Shown: positions 47,854 to 57,716, counted from the first letter of the stretch. The stretch: 64,000 nucleotides of DNA from Sphingobacterium mizutaii (GCF_900187125.1 NZ_LT906468.1:620001-684000), one strand, 5' to 3'. The notes: generated by a model from the letters alone, not told the origin. Translations and numbers: made by a program.

Positions 47854-48154
47854 TGATGATGCATTTAGGAGAAGTGATGATGTAACCATCAAACAAGCAG
47901 TGGAGAAATTATTGGATGTATATCGTCTCAGACGTAAATTCGATGAAACCTCAATTGTTACCGCCTGGCCTGAGCTTATTGGAAGTGCAATTGCCAACCG
48001 AACCCAACAAATCTATATTAGAGATAAGAAATTGTTTGTACGCGTAGAATCAGCGGTCATCAAGAATGAACTGGCTATGATGCGCAGACAGATTATCGGA
48101 CGTGTCAATGAATACGTTGGTAAGGTGGTCATCGAAGAGTTTGTTATTCTTTAA
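47840..48154 (+). CDS. DUF721 (DciA-like) protein
   Basis: The product is 104 residues from ATG 47840, chosen because a perfect Shine-Dalgarno lies 7 nt upstream; a TTG at 47816 would add eight residues. The domain spans nearly the full length: IKQAVEKLLDVYRLRRKFDE, ITAWPELIGSAIANRTQQIY and a C-terminal VRVESAVIKNELAMMRRQI. DUF721 includes DciA, the ancestral loader of the replicative helicase DnaB. Its recF neighbour fits a replication role, but small Bacteroidota members have not been shown to load DnaB to my knowledge. Confidence 0.85.
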   Translation: MAKYNDDAFRRSDDVTIKQAVEKLLDVYRLRRKFDETSIVTAWPELIGSAIANRTQQIYIRDKKLFVRVESAVIKNELAMMRRQIIGRVNEYVGKVVIEEFVIL

Positions 48155-48178
48155 GGCTTTTTATTCTTTATCTATAAT

Positions 48179-49075
48179 ATGAAATATTACCTGTCAGCAT
48201 TGACAGGCTTTATTATCTGGGGAACCTTTGCCTTGGTCTTGAAGCCTCTCAGTGACTATGGAGCCCTCGATATATTAATTCACCGTGTCCTATTTGCCTC
48301 AGTCTGCATCCTATTGGCCTGTTTTATCTTTCGTAGAAAACAAACCCTAGCTAGCATTCAATACCTAAAAACCAGCAGTTCCACAGAAAGAAAACAACTC
48401 CTTGTCAATGTTTTGGCAAGCGCAGTCCTTTTGGGGATGAACTGGTTCCTATTCATTTATGTGATGAATGCAGTCAGTGTCAATGCAACCTCGCTAGCTT
48501 ACCTGATTTGCCCCATTCTGACCACCGTATTGGCAAGTATCTTCCTAAAAGAACGACTCAACAAAGGGCAGTGGTTTGCCGTTGGTCTGAGTATCCTGAG
48601 TTGCATCTTATTAGCCTATGGGCATTTTATCGACCTTTTCTATAGCTTTATTATAGCGCTTTCCTATGCTGGCTATCTCGTCCTTCAAAAGAATAAATTC
48701 AAACTCGATAAATTCTTTACCCTCACCATCCATATCTTGGTGAGTACCATTTTGCTATTGCCCATCCTTGCTGTTGTAGACAATTCCGCTCCAAAGACGG
48801 ATGAGTTTTATACCTACATCCTTATTATAGCCATTGGATACACCATTATTCCACTATTTTTGAACATCTATGCCCTCAAAGGGCTAGACTCATCTGTAGT
48901 GGGTATTTTATTGTACCTCAACCCCATTATCAGCTTCTTCCTTGCGGTGTTATATTACAAGGAATCCATCAATACTGCTCAAATCATTGCCTTTGGGATG
49001 ATCTTTATTGCTGTAGTCATTTTTAATATTGCTTATATTTATGAAAGGAGACGTCAAACTCAACTTAAAGCATAA
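48179..49075 (+). CDS. EamA/RarD-type drug/metabolite transporter
   Basis: This 298-residue inner-membrane protein has ten hydrophobic helices in two EamA repeats (about 5-145 and 150-290). The N-terminus, LTGFIIWGTFALVLKPLSDY, and RVLFASVCI fit the RarD subgroup; YILNPIISF-like stretches occur in the second repeat (LYLNPIISFFLAVLYYKES). Such proteins exchange small metabolites, amino acids or drugs. The substrate cannot be inferred. It begins 24 bp after the DUF721 gene and ends 5 bp before the Crp/Fnr gene. Confidence 0.85.
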   Translation: MKYYLSALTGFIIWGTFALVLKPLSDYGALDILIHRVLFASVCILLACFIFRRKQTLASIQYLKTSSSTERKQLLVNVLASAVLLGMNWFLFIYVMNAVSVNATSLAYLICPILTTVLASIFLKERLNKGQWFAVGLSILSCILLAYGHFIDLFYSFIIALSYAGYLVLQKNKFKLDKFFTLTIHILVSTILLLPILAVVDNSAPKTDEFYTYILIIAIGYTIIPLFLNIYALKGLDSSVVGILLYLNPIISFFLAVLYYKESINTAQIIAFGMIFIAVVIFNIAYIYERRRQTQLKA

Positions 49076-49080
49076 GGAAA

Positions 49081-49647
49081 ATGAAATTCAAGCAACAGTT
49101 ATTACAGATGTTCGAACTCTCTGATGAGCAAGCAGATTTAATTATCTCCAGGTTCGTCCCAGAAGAGCTCTCCAAGAATGAACTATTTCTGGAAGCTGGT
49201 AAAGCCTGTAAAAAGCTGAGTTTTATCGAAGAGGGAATATGTCGGGTATTCAAATGGACGGATAGCAAGGAAGTAACCCAATGGATAGGAGGAGAGGGGT
49301 ATTTCATCACCGATTTAGCTTCTTTCTTTTTTGATAATCCATCCAACTGGTCCATTGAGGCATTGACTCCAACAAAGTTATGGACCTTAAATAAATCCGA
49401 TTACCTCGATATCCAGCAGTCCATCCCCAATTGGAATGTAATCGAAAAGCGATTCATTGCTAAATGTTTCATGCAGATCGAACATCGGGTATTCGATTTC
49501 ATAGCCTTATCTGCCGAAGGACGCTATCTCAAGTACTTTGAACTGAATAAGCAGCTCTTCAACCAAGTTCCCTTGCAATACATTGCTTCGGTATTGGGCA
49601 TGAGTCCAGAAACCCTAAGCCGGATCCGCAATAAATTATCTTCTTGA
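49081..49647 (+). CDS. Crp/Fnr-family transcription regulator
   Basis: This 188-residue protein has a cyclic-nucleotide-binding-like beta-roll (about 20-115: KKLSFIEEGICRVFKW, EGYFITDLASFFFDN) and a helix-turn-helix at the C-terminus (VPLQYIASVLGMSPETLSRI). Residues that bind cAMP in Crp are not recognisable, so its signal is unknown. Many such Bacteroidota regulators control a neighbouring gene; the SRPBCC gene (44 bp downstream) or the transporter upstream are candidates. Confidence 0.87.
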   Translation: MKFKQQLLQMFELSDEQADLIISRFVPEELSKNELFLEAGKACKKLSFIEEGICRVFKWTDSKEVTQWIGGEGYFITDLASFFFDNPSNWSIEALTPTKLWTLNKSDYLDIQQSIPNWNVIEKRFIAKCFMQIEHRVFDFIALSAEGRYLKYFELNKQLFNQVPLQYIASVLGMSPETLSRIRNKLSS

Positions 49648-49691
49648 TAAATGTCAAGTGGATCTATCTGTCAGCAGCCTAACTTTGAGGT

Positions 49692-50132
49692 ATGAAAGAA
49701 CAGATAGAATCACAGATTATTATAAATGCACCTGCAGAAGCTGTATGGGCCGTATTATCCGACTTCCAAGCTTATCCAGAATGGAGTCCAAGTATCGCTG
49801 AATTTTATGGAACCCCGCAAGTAGGAAAGAGGACCCAAGTCTTGCTCACCCAACCTGGAGGCACCAGTATGAAGATGAATCCCATCTTCTTAAAGATAGA
49901 TGCCAATCAAGAACTGCGTTGGAAAGGAAAGTTGCTGATCAATGGAATATTTGATGGTGAGCATTACTTCATCTTGAAAAGGGTTTCAAGCCAGCAAACC
50001 CAGCTCATTCAAGGCGAAAAGTTCTCGGGCATATTGGTGCCTCTCTTCAAGAAAATGATCCATGGCAATACCAAGAAAGGTTTTGAGCTGTTCAATGCAG
50101 CGATCAAAGAGAGGGTAGAATCTAGACTATAG
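49692..50132 (+). CDS. SRPBCC-domain (START/Bet v1-like) protein
   Basis: This 146-residue protein is one helix-grip fold: [20 protein letters not shown] and [16 protein letters not shown] open it, [19 protein letters not shown] lies in the sheet, and a long C-terminal helix ([14 protein letters not shown]) closes the cavity. The fold binds hydrophobic ligands. Function not known. Its last six bases overlap the end of the YciO-like gene on the other strand. Confidence 0.85.
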   Translation: MKEQIESQIIINAPAEAVWAVLSDFQAYPEWSPSIAEFYGTPQVGKRTQVLLTQPGGTSMKMNPIFLKIDANQELRWKGKLLINGIFDGEHYFILKRVSSQQTQLIQGEKFSGILVPLFKKMIHGNTKKGFELFNAAIKERVESRL

Positions 50133-50747
50133 GTATTGCTCTAGATCGCCTTTTCCTTCACGGATGATTTCAAAGTCACCTGAAGTCACATCAACCACCG
50201 TCGAAGGGACATTGTCGCCATATCCACCGTCGATCACTAAATCAACCTTTTCCTCAAATTTCTCATAGATCAATTCCGGATCGGTAGAATATTCGATGAT
50301 TTCATCATCATCGTGGATGGAAGTCGTGACGATAGGGTTGCCTAATTCCTTGACAATATCACGCACGATGTTGTTATCAGGAACACGGATACCTACCGTT
50401 TTCTTCTTCGAGCTCAATAGTTTTGGGACTTGCGAACTCGCATTGAAGATAAAAGTAAAGGGACCAGGCAATGCTTTCTTCAATACCCTGAACACGGTGG
50501 TGTCAAAGGGCTTGGTATATTGTGAAATATCCGTCAGGTCATAGCAAATAAAGGAAAGGTTAGCCTTGTCCGGTTTCAGTCCGCGGATGGAACAGACGCG
50601 CTCTATGGCCTTCTGGTTTGTAATGTCGCAACCAATACCATATACCGTATCTGTTGGATAGATAATCACGCCTCCCTTTCTTAATATCTCCACAGCCTCT
50701 TCAATAGCCTTTGGATTCGGATTGTCATTATAGATTTTTAGTAACAT
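50127..50747 (-). CDS. YciO/Sua5/YrdC-family protein (threonylcarbamoyl-AMP synthase fold)
   Basis: This 206-residue protein is closest by eye to the YciO branch: [53 protein letters not shown] and a [11 protein letters not shown] end. TsaC/Sua5 enzymes make threonylcarbamoyl-AMP for t6A37 tRNA modification. YciO proteins share the fold, but their activity is weak or disputed. The lysine/arginine loop that binds ATP reads [11 protein letters not shown]. It might still be the cell's only TsaC; the rest of the genome would decide. Confidence 0.82.
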   Translation of the reverse strand: MLLKIYNDNPNPKAIEEAVEILRKGGVIIYPTDTVYGIGCDITNQKAIERVCSIRGLKPDKANLSFICYDLTDISQYTKPFDTTVFRVLKKALPGPFTFIFNASSQVPKLLSSKKKTVGIRVPDNNIVRDIVKELGNPIVTTSIHDDDEIIEYSTDPELIYEKFEEKVDLVIDGGYGDNVPSTVVDVTSGDFEIIREGKGDLEQYL

Positions 50748-50787
50748 GGATTAGTTCATTAAATTGTTTCAATATTACTGAATAAAC

Positions 50788-50824
50788 AAAAACCGTCAAA
50801 ATAATGTTTGTTTTGACGGTTTTT
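50788..50824 (-). terminator. Terminator of the asnS transcript
   Basis: AAAAACCGTCAAAA pairs perfectly with TTTTGACGGTTTTT around a 9-nt loop. It sits 15 bp after the asnS stop and 40 bp before the YciO-like start on the same strand. Confidence 0.9.
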
Positions 50825-50839
50825 AATATTATTTAGTTT

Positions 50840-52285
50840 TTAAAACTCTGCGTTATTCGGTGTCCTTGGGAAAGGAATTACATCACGGATATTGGTCATT
50901 CCGGTGGTAAATAATACCAACCTTTCAAATCCAACTCCAAATCCAGAGTGCGGAACCGAGCCAAAACGGCGCGTATCCAAGAACCACTCCATCTCTTCCG
51001 TAGGAATTCCAACTTCACCCATTCTGGTGATCAGTTTTTCCAAGTTTTCTTCACGTTGTGAACCACCAACCATTTCACCGATTCCCGGGAACAAGATGTC
51101 CATAGCGCGAACAGTTTGTCTACCGTTAGCATCTACAGGGTTCTGTTTCATATAGAAAGATTTGATCTCTCTAGGGTAATCAGTCAGGATTACAGGTTTT
51201 TTGAAATGCTTCTCAACCAAGAAACGTTCATGCTCTGACTGCAGGTCGGCACCCCAACTTTCAATCAGGTATTTGAATTGTTTCTTCTGGTTAGGCTTGC
51301 TTCTCAATAAGATTTCGATCGCTTCCGTGTAAGTCACGCGTTCAAAATCATTGTTGATGACGAAGTTTAATTTCTCGATCAAGTTCAATTCAGAACGCTC
51401 GTTCTGTGGTTTAGATTTCTCCTCTTCCAATAAACGGTTGTTCAAGAATTCAATTTCTTCCGGACATTGCTCCAAAGCATAACGGATAACATATTTCAAT
51501 AGATCTTCAGCAAGATCCATGTTGTCTTCCAATTCATAGAATGCCATCTCAGGCTCGATCATCCAGAATTCAGCTAAGTGACGAGTCGTATTGGAATTTT
51601 CAGCTCTAAAGGTAGGGCCGAAGGTATAGATATTTCCAAATGCCAATGCTGCCAACTCACCTTCCAACTGACCGGAAACCGTTAGGTTAGTGGATTTACC
51701 AAAGAAATCTTCTTTAAAATCTACCTCACCGTTTTCAGTACGTGGAATATTGTCCAGGTCCAAAGTCGTCACGCGGAACATTTCTCCAGCACCTTCAGCA
51801 TCTGATCCAGTAATGATCGGTGTATGCATATATACGAAATCGCGTTCTTGGAAGAACTTGTTCACTGCAAATGCCAAGGCATTACGAACTTTGAAGATCG
51901 CGTTGAAAGTACCTGTACGGAATCGCAAATGTGCAATCTCGCGAAGGAATTCCAAACTATGCTTCTTAGGTTGCAACGGGAATTTCTCAGGATCCGAGTC
52001 ACCGATGATCGATACATCCGTTGCTTTGATCTCTACTTTCTGTCCTTTACCCAACGATTCTACCAAATTTCCTTTTACACGCACAGCCGCACCCGTAGTA
52101 ATCCTTTTTAAGATTGCATCCGAAGTGTTTTCAAAATCAATGACCGCTTGAATATTATTGATTGAAGACCCGTCATTGATAGCTATAAATTGATTGTTAC
52201 GGAAGGTACGAACCCATCCTTTAACAATAACTTCTCTTCCGAAATCCTCTGATTTTAATAATTCTTTAATTCGTGTATGTTCCAT
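50840..52285 (-). CDS. asnS: Asparaginyl-tRNA synthetase AsnRS
   Basis: This 481-residue class IIb synthetase has an N-terminal OB-fold anticodon-binding domain (about 1-115: [18 protein letters not shown]). Motif 2 is [20 protein letters not shown] and motif 3 is [12 protein letters not shown]. It charges tRNA-Asn directly, so this bacterium does not depend solely on the Asp-tRNA amidation route. It is preceded 69 bp upstream by hemB. TATTTTTG on the minus strand at 52326-52333 may be its -7 element. Confidence 0.95.
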   Translation of the reverse strand: MEHTRIKELLKSEDFGREVIVKGWVRTFRNNQFIAINDGSSINNIQAVIDFENTSDAILKRITTGAAVRVKGNLVESLGKGQKVEIKATDVSIIGDSDPEKFPLQPKKHSLEFLREIAHLRFRTGTFNAIFKVRNALAFAVNKFFQERDFVYMHTPIITGSDAEGAGEMFRVTTLDLDNIPRTENGEVDFKEDFFGKSTNLTVSGQLEGELAALAFGNIYTFGPTFRAENSNTTRHLAEFWMIEPEMAFYELEDNMDLAEDLLKYVIRYALEQCPEEIEFLNNRLLEEEKSKPQNERSELNLIEKLNFVINNDFERVTYTEAIEILLRSKPNQKKQFKYLIESWGADLQSEHERFLVEKHFKKPVILTDYPREIKSFYMKQNPVDANGRQTVRAMDILFPGIGEMVGGSQREENLEKLITRMGEVGIPTEEMEWFLDTRRFGSVPHSGFGVGFERLVLFTTGMTNIRDVIPFPRTPNNAEF

Positions 52286-52325
52286 TTTGTAGAAAAAATA
52301 TTTTAATGGTCGCTTTATAGGCTTA

Positions 52326-52333
52326 CAAAAATA
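52326..52333 (-). promoter_or_regulatory. Likely -7 element of asnS
   Basis: The minus strand reads TATTTTTG, about 40 bp before the asnS start. A TTG 19-21 bp upstream is not visible. Confidence 0.3.
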
Positions 52334-52354
52334 GCCAAATAATTGATTTATGGT

Positions 52355-53326
52355 CTATTTTACCCAGCCTTTTTCAATAACTTCTTTTGCATGGTAGGTC
52401 AAGATCGATGTCGCTCCAGCTCTCTTGAAACTCATTAGGGTTTCCAAGATCACCTGCTCGCTCAACCAACCGTTTGCGATTGCTGCTTTCAACATCGCAT
52501 ATTCCCCAGACACATTGTATGCCGCAATAGGTAGATCGAAATTATCGCTCAATAATTTAATCACGTCCAAATAAGGCAAACCGGGCTTAACCATCAAGAA
52601 ATCAGCACCCTCTTGGGTATCCAATTGTGCTTCGATCAAAGCCTCTTTGCTGTTCGCTGGGTTCATCTGATAGGTTTTTTTATCCCCTTTTTTAGGAGCT
52701 GAACCTAATGCATCACGGAATGGACCATAGTATGCCGAGGCGTACTTCGCTGTATAGGACATCAAGGAAACATTGCTGAATCCATTTTCGTCCAATATAT
52801 TACGTAGGTAACCAATTCTGCCATCCATCATATCCGATGGAGCGATGATATCAGCACCTGATTCCGCATGTGCCAATGCCATTTTACCCAATACTTCTAA
52901 GGTTTCATCATTCAGGATTTCGCCATTTTCAACGATGCCATCATGCCCGTCAGAACTATAAGGGTCCATTGCTACGTCTGTAACAACGCAAGCCTCAGGG
53001 AAGTTTTTCTTAACCGCCTCAATAGCTTTTAAGTACAGGGTTCCTTTTCTATAGCTTTCTGTTGCGTATTTGTCTTTTAAGGACTCTTCCACTGCTGGGA
53101 ATAAATCAAAGGCTTTCAAACCCAAATTCATACAGCTTTCTACCTCGCGCAATAAATTATCGATCGAGTAACGGTAGATACCAGGCATGGAGGATACTTC
53201 AACTTTTTGGTTGTCTCCATCTACAATAAACAATGGGAAAATCAAGTTTGCAGCAAACAAATGGTTCTCTTGAACCATATCGCGGATCACTGCTGATTTT
53301 CTGTTTCTTCTAGGACGGTGTAACAT
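52355..53326 (-). CDS. hemB: Porphobilinogen synthase HemB, Mg-type
   Basis: This 323-residue enzyme condenses two 5-aminolevulinates to porphobilinogen. Schiff-base lysines lie in SYTAKYASAYYG and FLMVKPG. At the metal site the sequence reads DVAMDPYSSDGHDG, with aspartates where zinc enzymes have three cysteines. This is the Mg2+/K+-dependent form of plants and Pseudomonas. Length is normal. It is third in hemA-hemCD-hemB on this strand. A short GC-rich hairpin lies between hemCD and hemB. Confidence 0.95.
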   Translation of the reverse strand: MLHRPRRNRKSAVIRDMVQENHLFAANLIFPLFIVDGDNQKVEVSSMPGIYRYSIDNLLREVESCMNLGLKAFDLFPAVEESLKDKYATESYRKGTLYLKAIEAVKKNFPEACVVTDVAMDPYSSDGHDGIVENGEILNDETLEVLGKMALAHAESGADIIAPSDMMDGRIGYLRNILDENGFSNVSLMSYTAKYASAYYGPFRDALGSAPKKGDKKTYQMNPANSKEALIEAQLDTQEGADFLMVKPGLPYLDVIKLLSDNFDLPIAAYNVSGEYAMLKAAIANGWLSEQVILETLMSFKRAGATSILTYHAKEVIEKGWVK

Positions 53327-53351
53327 GTTTTTGTTTTTTTATGTAAGAGCA

Positions 53352-53371
53352 AAGGGGGATAATTCCCCCTT
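53352..53371 (-). other. Hairpin between hemCD and hemB
   Basis: AAGGGGG, loop of 6, CCCCCTT: a 7-bp GC-rich stem followed by only TTTGC on the minus strand. It may act as a weak terminator or an mRNA stability element that uncouples hemB from hemCD. Confidence 0.5.
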
Positions 53372-53384
53372 CGCTATATTTTTT

Positions 53385-54977
53385 CTAATAATCTAATCCG
53401 AATACAGCTTCCGCCAATCCGATTTCGTCTGGCGTGTATGGTAGGGTATATTTCAAACCTAATGCCTCAATAGCCTTAGCTGTAGAATAACCGATACAGA
53501 TAATCTTCTGGTCAGGGTCTGCTAAGTTCTCGCGGAAATAAGCTTCCACATTGCTCGGGCTGGTGAAGATCAATACCTGCGCATTGCTCTTGTCCACTTC
53601 CTCCTCGATTACCGTTTCATAGATCGGCATATCGATGATCTTAGTGTTTTCGGTCAACGCTTTTTGGATGGTTTGCAAAGAACCTTCTGCACGTGGGATC
53701 AATACCGTTTGACCATCCACCAATTTAGCAAACTCTTGTGCGATGCCTTCCGTATCAATTCCAAGGTTATCACCTGAAAAATCTGCAATACGGTTGAATT
53801 TACGCAAAGTATCTTCAGATCCTCTTCCTAGAACACCAATCTTTGTTTTTTTCAAGATCCATGGGTCTAATTTGAAGAAATGCTCAATGGCATTTTTTGA
53901 ATTGAAGAAAATCCAATCCGCTCTCTTAAGGATAAAGGAGTCCAATTTATTGATAGTCGGGAAAATGCGGATCAATGATCTTGCATCAACCGAGATATCA
54001 TGTTTCTTTAAGAAGCGAGCTAAATACGAGTTTTCAGCAAGGTCTCTGGTAATAAACACCGAAGAAGGTAGTTTTCTATCCTTTTGATATTTGGAGAAAA
54101 TCTTCTCTGCCATTCCTTCTGTGCTGTCAGACTCCAAGAATACACGGTCAGGGAAATCCTCGTTGGTATCAGCAATGGAGGTCCATGATTGGAATACACC
54201 ATCTTTTTTACGGCAATAGCTACCTAAAGGAGCATGACAGCCTGCATCAAACAGGTTCAATACTTTACGCTCTACTGAAATGGCTTCAGCCACTTCTTTA
54301 TCGTTGATCTGTTGTAAGATATCGAACAATTCTTGGTCACTTTCGCGGATCTGTATCGCCAATACCCCTTGTGCAGGTGCAGGGACAACCTCTACTGGTG
54401 CGATCTCTTCCAAGTGGAAATCGGAAAGCTCCATATTTATCCTGGAAATTCCAGCTTTGGCCAATACGATAGCATCATATTTTTCATCACGAAGTTTCTG
54501 AACACGGGTCTGAAGATTTCCACGAAGGTCTTCAAACTCTAGGTCAGGACGCAAGGAAAGGAGTTGAGCTTTTCTCCTGTTTGAAGAAGTTCCAACAGTG
54601 GCATTGTGCTTCAGTGAAAGACGCTTGGTGATGTCCACGCAATCTTTGTGGACGATCAATAATTCCGAAGGGTCTTCACGCTCTGAAACCGCTGCAATGA
54701 TCAATCCCGGAGGATTGACCGTCGGTAAATCTTTGTGGGAGTGAACGGCAAGATCAATTTGCCCAGACAATAATTCTTCTTCCAATTCTTTCGTGAAGAA
54801 TCCTTTTCCTTCAAGTTTGTCTAGTCTTAAATGCTGAACAATATCCCCTTGGGTTTTGATGATTTTTAATTCAGCTTCTATTGATATCTCGGCTAATCGG
54901 TCCTTTACAAAGTTTGCTTGCCATAGTGCCAATTCACTTCCTCGGGTACCGATAATTAGTTTTCTGTTCACGTTCAA
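53385..54977 (-). CDS. hemC: Fused hydroxymethylbilane synthase-uroporphyrinogen III synthase (HemC-HemD)
   Basis: The 530-residue protein fuses two successive enzymes. Residues 1 to about 305 are HemC: KLIIGTRGSELALWQA, HSHKDLPT, and the dipyrromethane cofactor cysteine Cys247 in FDAGCHAPLGSYC. After a linker, about 310-530 form the two Rossmann-like halves of HemD: SSVFITRDLAENSYLARFL, WIFFNSKNAIEHFF, VLIPRAEGSLQTI, VLIFTSPSNVEAYF and IICIGYSTAKAIEALG. HemC builds hydroxymethylbilane and HemD closes it to uroporphyrinogen III, so fusion limits loss of an unstable intermediate. I find no frameshift. It lies 99 bp after hemA. Confidence 0.93.
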   Translation of the reverse strand: MNVNRKLIIGTRGSELALWQANFVKDRLAEISIEAELKIIKTQGDIVQHLRLDKLEGKGFFTKELEEELLSGQIDLAVHSHKDLPTVNPPGLIIAAVSEREDPSELLIVHKDCVDITKRLSLKHNATVGTSSNRRKAQLLSLRPDLEFEDLRGNLQTRVQKLRDEKYDAIVLAKAGISRINMELSDFHLEEIAPVEVVPAPAQGVLAIQIRESDQELFDILQQINDKEVAEAISVERKVLNLFDAGCHAPLGSYCRKKDGVFQSWTSIADTNEDFPDRVFLESDSTEGMAEKIFSKYQKDRKLPSSVFITRDLAENSYLARFLKKHDISVDARSLIRIFPTINKLDSFILKRADWIFFNSKNAIEHFFKLDPWILKKTKIGVLGRGSEDTLRKFNRIADFSGDNLGIDTEGIAQEFAKLVDGQTVLIPRAEGSLQTIQKALTENTKIIDMPIYETVIEEEVDKSNAQVLIFTSPSNVEAYFRENLADPDQKIICIGYSTAKAIEALGLKYTLPYTPDEIGLAEAVFGLDY

Positions 54978-55076
54978 AGATTTACAAATGAATAATCCGG
55001 AGGCAAATTTAAGGAAATAGCCTCTTAATTCTGATGATTTAATGTCAGAATCAGATAATTTTAAGAAAATTTATTA

Positions 55077-56318
55077 TTAATTACTTTCTGATTCGGCAGA
55101 TTTAACCAAGATTTCTTTCGCCATCACCATCGGAACTTTGATATATTTCTTTTCCATATAGTTGATGACCTTGTTCAACACTTCGCGTGCTTGTGGGTCC
55201 AATTGCTCAACTTCATTGGCAAAGACTTCCGAAAGCGCCATTGCTTTGATTTCCTTGATTTTCTCAGGAACTTCTTTCATGGCAACCTCAACACGACGTT
55301 GTTTCAAGATCGGTAAGAATTCTTTGATGTTTTGCTCAATGATCTTTTCAGCATTATCCAATTCCGCATAACGCTCTTGAATGTTCTTCTCTGCGATCTG
55401 CTGCAAACTGCTGACTTCGATGTAGTGGATTTGGTGTTTTGCAATCACCGCTGCATCAATATCGTTTGGAATAGCTAAGTCAACAATTACCTTTTTATCC
55501 TCTTCACCATTCAATAGAGATTCGTATAGATCTTCATGGATAATGGCTTCAGGCGCACCGGTACAGGTAATCATCATATCAAATCCCTTTTTGTAATTTT
55601 TCAATTCGCTCAGAGGATAAACAGGTGCCTGTAACTCTTCCGCTAATGCCTGCGCATTGGCAACTGTTCTGTTGAAGATAGTGAAATTGCTGTACTTATG
55701 TTTTTTAAGGTATTTTGCTAAATTTTGGTTGGTCTCCCCAGATCCAATCACCAAGATCCTAGGGTTATCCTTTAATTTTACTTCACGAAGCTTACGGTAA
55801 GCTAGAGATACTACCGAAATAGGGTTGCGTGAAATATTGGTGTAGGTGTATACTTCTTTTGCCGTTTTAACAAGACGGTCCATCATCAGCCTCAAGAAAT
55901 CCCCAGTAAATCCTGCCGCTTTACAACGGTCGTATGCACGACGGATCTGTGCTAAGATTTCTTTCTCCCCAACGACCAAGCTCTCCATCGAACATGAAGT
56001 GCGGAATAGATGGTTCAAGGCATCAAGACCTGAATATCTGTTTACCTGTCCCAAATAACATTGCATACGCTCCGCTGGAACACAGAAATTCATGCTGTCC
56101 AAAAACTGCACTACAAAATCATCGTTCAACTCATGCGCACCATAGAACACAAATTCCACCCGGTTACAAGTACCGATGTAGAATATCTCAGGAATATCTA
56201 AATTGTTTTTTAGGTTAATAAGGCGACTATCCAATTCTTCATTGCATATCACCAGATTCCCCAAATCTTTTAGATCGACATGTTTATGGGTAAACGCTAT
56301 AACTTTTAAATTCTTCAA
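55077..56318 (-). CDS. hemA: Glutamyl-tRNA reductase HemA
   Basis: This 413-residue first enzyme of the C5 heme pathway reduces Glu-tRNA to glutamate-1-semialdehyde. The nucleophile is Cys51 in FYIGTCNRVEF. NADPH binding is in RILVIGSGETNQNLAKYL. FNRTVANAQALAEEL and VIVDLAIPNDID follow, with a C-terminal dimerisation helix (about 315-410). It heads the gene run hemA-hemCD-hemB. TACATTTG on the minus strand at 56351-56358 is probably its -7 element, 32 bp before the start. Confidence 0.95.
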   Translation of the reverse strand: MKNLKVIAFTHKHVDLKDLGNLVICNEELDSRLINLKNNLDIPEIFYIGTCNRVEFVFYGAHELNDDFVVQFLDSMNFCVPAERMQCYLGQVNRYSGLDALNHLFRTSCSMESLVVGEKEILAQIRRAYDRCKAAGFTGDFLRLMMDRLVKTAKEVYTYTNISRNPISVVSLAYRKLREVKLKDNPRILVIGSGETNQNLAKYLKKHKYSNFTIFNRTVANAQALAEELQAPVYPLSELKNYKKGFDMMITCTGAPEAIIHEDLYESLLNGEEDKKVIVDLAIPNDIDAAVIAKHQIHYIEVSSLQQIAEKNIQERYAELDNAEKIIEQNIKEFLPILKQRRVEVAMKEVPEKIKEIKAMALSEVFANEVEQLDPQAREVLNKVINYMEKKYIKVPMVMAKEILVKSAESESN

Positions 56319-56651
56319 AGCCTAATTATTTCTCCAATAATTTTGTACTGCAAATGTAGATTAAAACCACGTTGCTATTGTCAAGAATGTGTCAATACAG
56401 TGAATTTAGAACGATTATAAATAGTGTTAAAAATATGTTAATGAATTGAAGCACAGTGTTATAGGTTTGTTAAAGCGCTAATATTGTGATAACAATCATA
56501 TCTTGCGTTGATAATAAATGACATAAATTACAGTTTAGACTTAACGATTATCGATAAATTATTGGTTTTTTCCGCCTTTAATCCGTTTAAATCCCAAAAT
56601 TTACTTTCCTAAATCCCATCAAATGCTCATCTTTGAACTATATTTTGAATC
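56319..56651. other. Divergent AT-rich spacer between hemA and a membrane-protein gene
   Basis: No gene is seen. On the minus strand TACATTTG (56351-56358) with a TTG at 56382-56384, 23 bp away, is a likely but loosely spaced hemA promoter. No hairpins or repeats stand out. Confidence 0.5.
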
Positions 56652-57065
56652 ATGAGAAGTTTAAACAAACCTTTGGCATTAATAGGATTTTTTGTGGTGT
56701 TTTTTTCTGCAATTTTCTGCCCATTCCTTAAAGTTCCCCTTCAGGCAAATTGGAACCTTTATCAAGTTGATACCGCCTTGTTCATGATCACCAACGGTTT
56801 GCTTGGACTCAGTGTCCTGCTTTTCTTTATGCGTAAATTAAGTGCCTTCCGCATCTCCGCATGGGTACTCATCGCATGGATTATCCTGTCCTTTATATTG
56901 GTGTTCTTCCAAATCAACAATTACCTCGGTTTCAAACTAATCGATGGCCTGCTATCTAAAACCCTAAATATCAAATGGGGTTGGGGAGTATTGTTTTTAG
57001 GTGCATTGTTGATCCTATTTTCCGTAGGAAAGAATAAACATAAGACAGTGGAAGAAAGACAATAG
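56652..57065 (+). CDS. Small four-helix membrane protein of unknown function
   Basis: This 137-residue protein has four hydrophobic segments (about 7-28, 40-60, 68-92 and 108-126), with short loops and a charged end (GKNKHKTVEERQ). The N-terminal helices and the loop WNLYQVDT suggest an inner-membrane protein without an obvious domain. I recognise no family. It is monocistronic, between the divergent hemA and a repeat-rich spacer. Confidence 0.65.
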   Translation: MRSLNKPLALIGFFVVFFSAIFCPFLKVPLQANWNLYQVDTALFMITNGLLGLSVLLFFMRKLSAFRISAWVLIAWIILSFILVFFQINNYLGFKLIDGLLSKTLNIKWGWGVLFLGALLILFSVGKNKHKTVEERQ

Positions 57066-57164
57066 GCATAAGAATTTTCTTGCGCCTACCTGAATGCTGT
57101 TTATTTGGTAGGATTTATTATAGATTTTGAAAGGGTAATAGATACTGGGTCGGTTAAGGGATAG

Positions 57165-57246
57165 AACCCCTAGCGGGGGTGAAATATTTGTAGATAATCG
57201 AATCTTCAAACGGATAACCCACAGAGAGGGTGAAATATTTTTCTGA
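57165..57246 (+). repeat. Two copies of the GTGAAATATTTGTAGA repeat at 51-bp spacing
   Basis: Copy 1 (57165-57194) is a mini-hairpin ACCCC-tagc-GGGGT followed by GAAATATTTGTAGA. Copy 2 (57216-57246) has ACCC-acagaga-GGGT then GAAATATTTTTCTGA. The interval is 51 bp, the same as in the cluster at 60909-61041. Confidence 0.65.
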
Positions 57247-57314
57247 AAGACCTTTAAAAAAATAGTTCGTTCGCTGTGCTCACGATGACAAAATCCTCTT
57301 AAAAAAATAGAAAT

Positions 57315-57438
57315 AGATTCTTCGCTTTGCTCTGAATCCCTCTTAGTACATTCCAATTCTGAACGAATAGTGAAGAATCTGTACGGTTCTCTTACTCTAG
57401 AAGTTGTCATCCTTTACCGAAGGTAAAGGAACTGTACG
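57315..57438 (+). repeat. REP-like element, copy C (with outer inverted arms)
   Basis: The left arm AGATTCTTCGCT..CTCTGAAT (57315-57337) is nearly complementary to AATTCTGAACG..GTGAAGAATCT (57355-57380), giving a long imperfect hairpin. After a spacer come TGTCAT, the hairpin CCTTTACC-gaa-GGTAAAGG (57411-57429) and ACTGTACG. The arrangement matches copies A, B and D, with different bases in the second hairpin. Confidence 0.65.
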
Positions 57439-57716
57439 TTGATATAATCCTTATCTTTTTACAATTATGCCTGCATTTTCCGAGATTCTCCCTTCGTCAG
57501 AATGACAGCAGAAATAGGGGCAAAATAATGCTTTACTGGCTAGTAGGTGGCAGGCCCCCGCGATACACTCTACCAAATATGCCGAATATATCCAGGAATT
57601 TTGATCTTGGTCTATCCTCCCATCCCTTCCATCCTGGTTCAAAACGCAATTCATCCCTTCAACGACCTAGGGTTAAGAATTAATCCTTTAATGCTCTGGG
57701 GTCTCCAGTCTTATCT

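Larger units (their letters stand above)
57066..57716. other. Gene-free spacer filled with dispersed repeats
   Basis: No reading frame here looks real; a minus-strand frame at 57015-57410 arises from the repeats. The contents are two copies of the 51-bp-spaced repeat (57165, 57216), one large REP-like hairpin element (57315-57438) and partial copies near 57268-57290 and 57477-57510. The part next to the DUF2027 gene (57520-57716) shows nothing I can name. Confidence 0.6.

Noticed and set aside
57015..57410. 131-residue minus-strand reading frame
   Set aside because: It is produced by the dispersed repeats and runs back into the membrane-protein gene; the composition is not protein-like.
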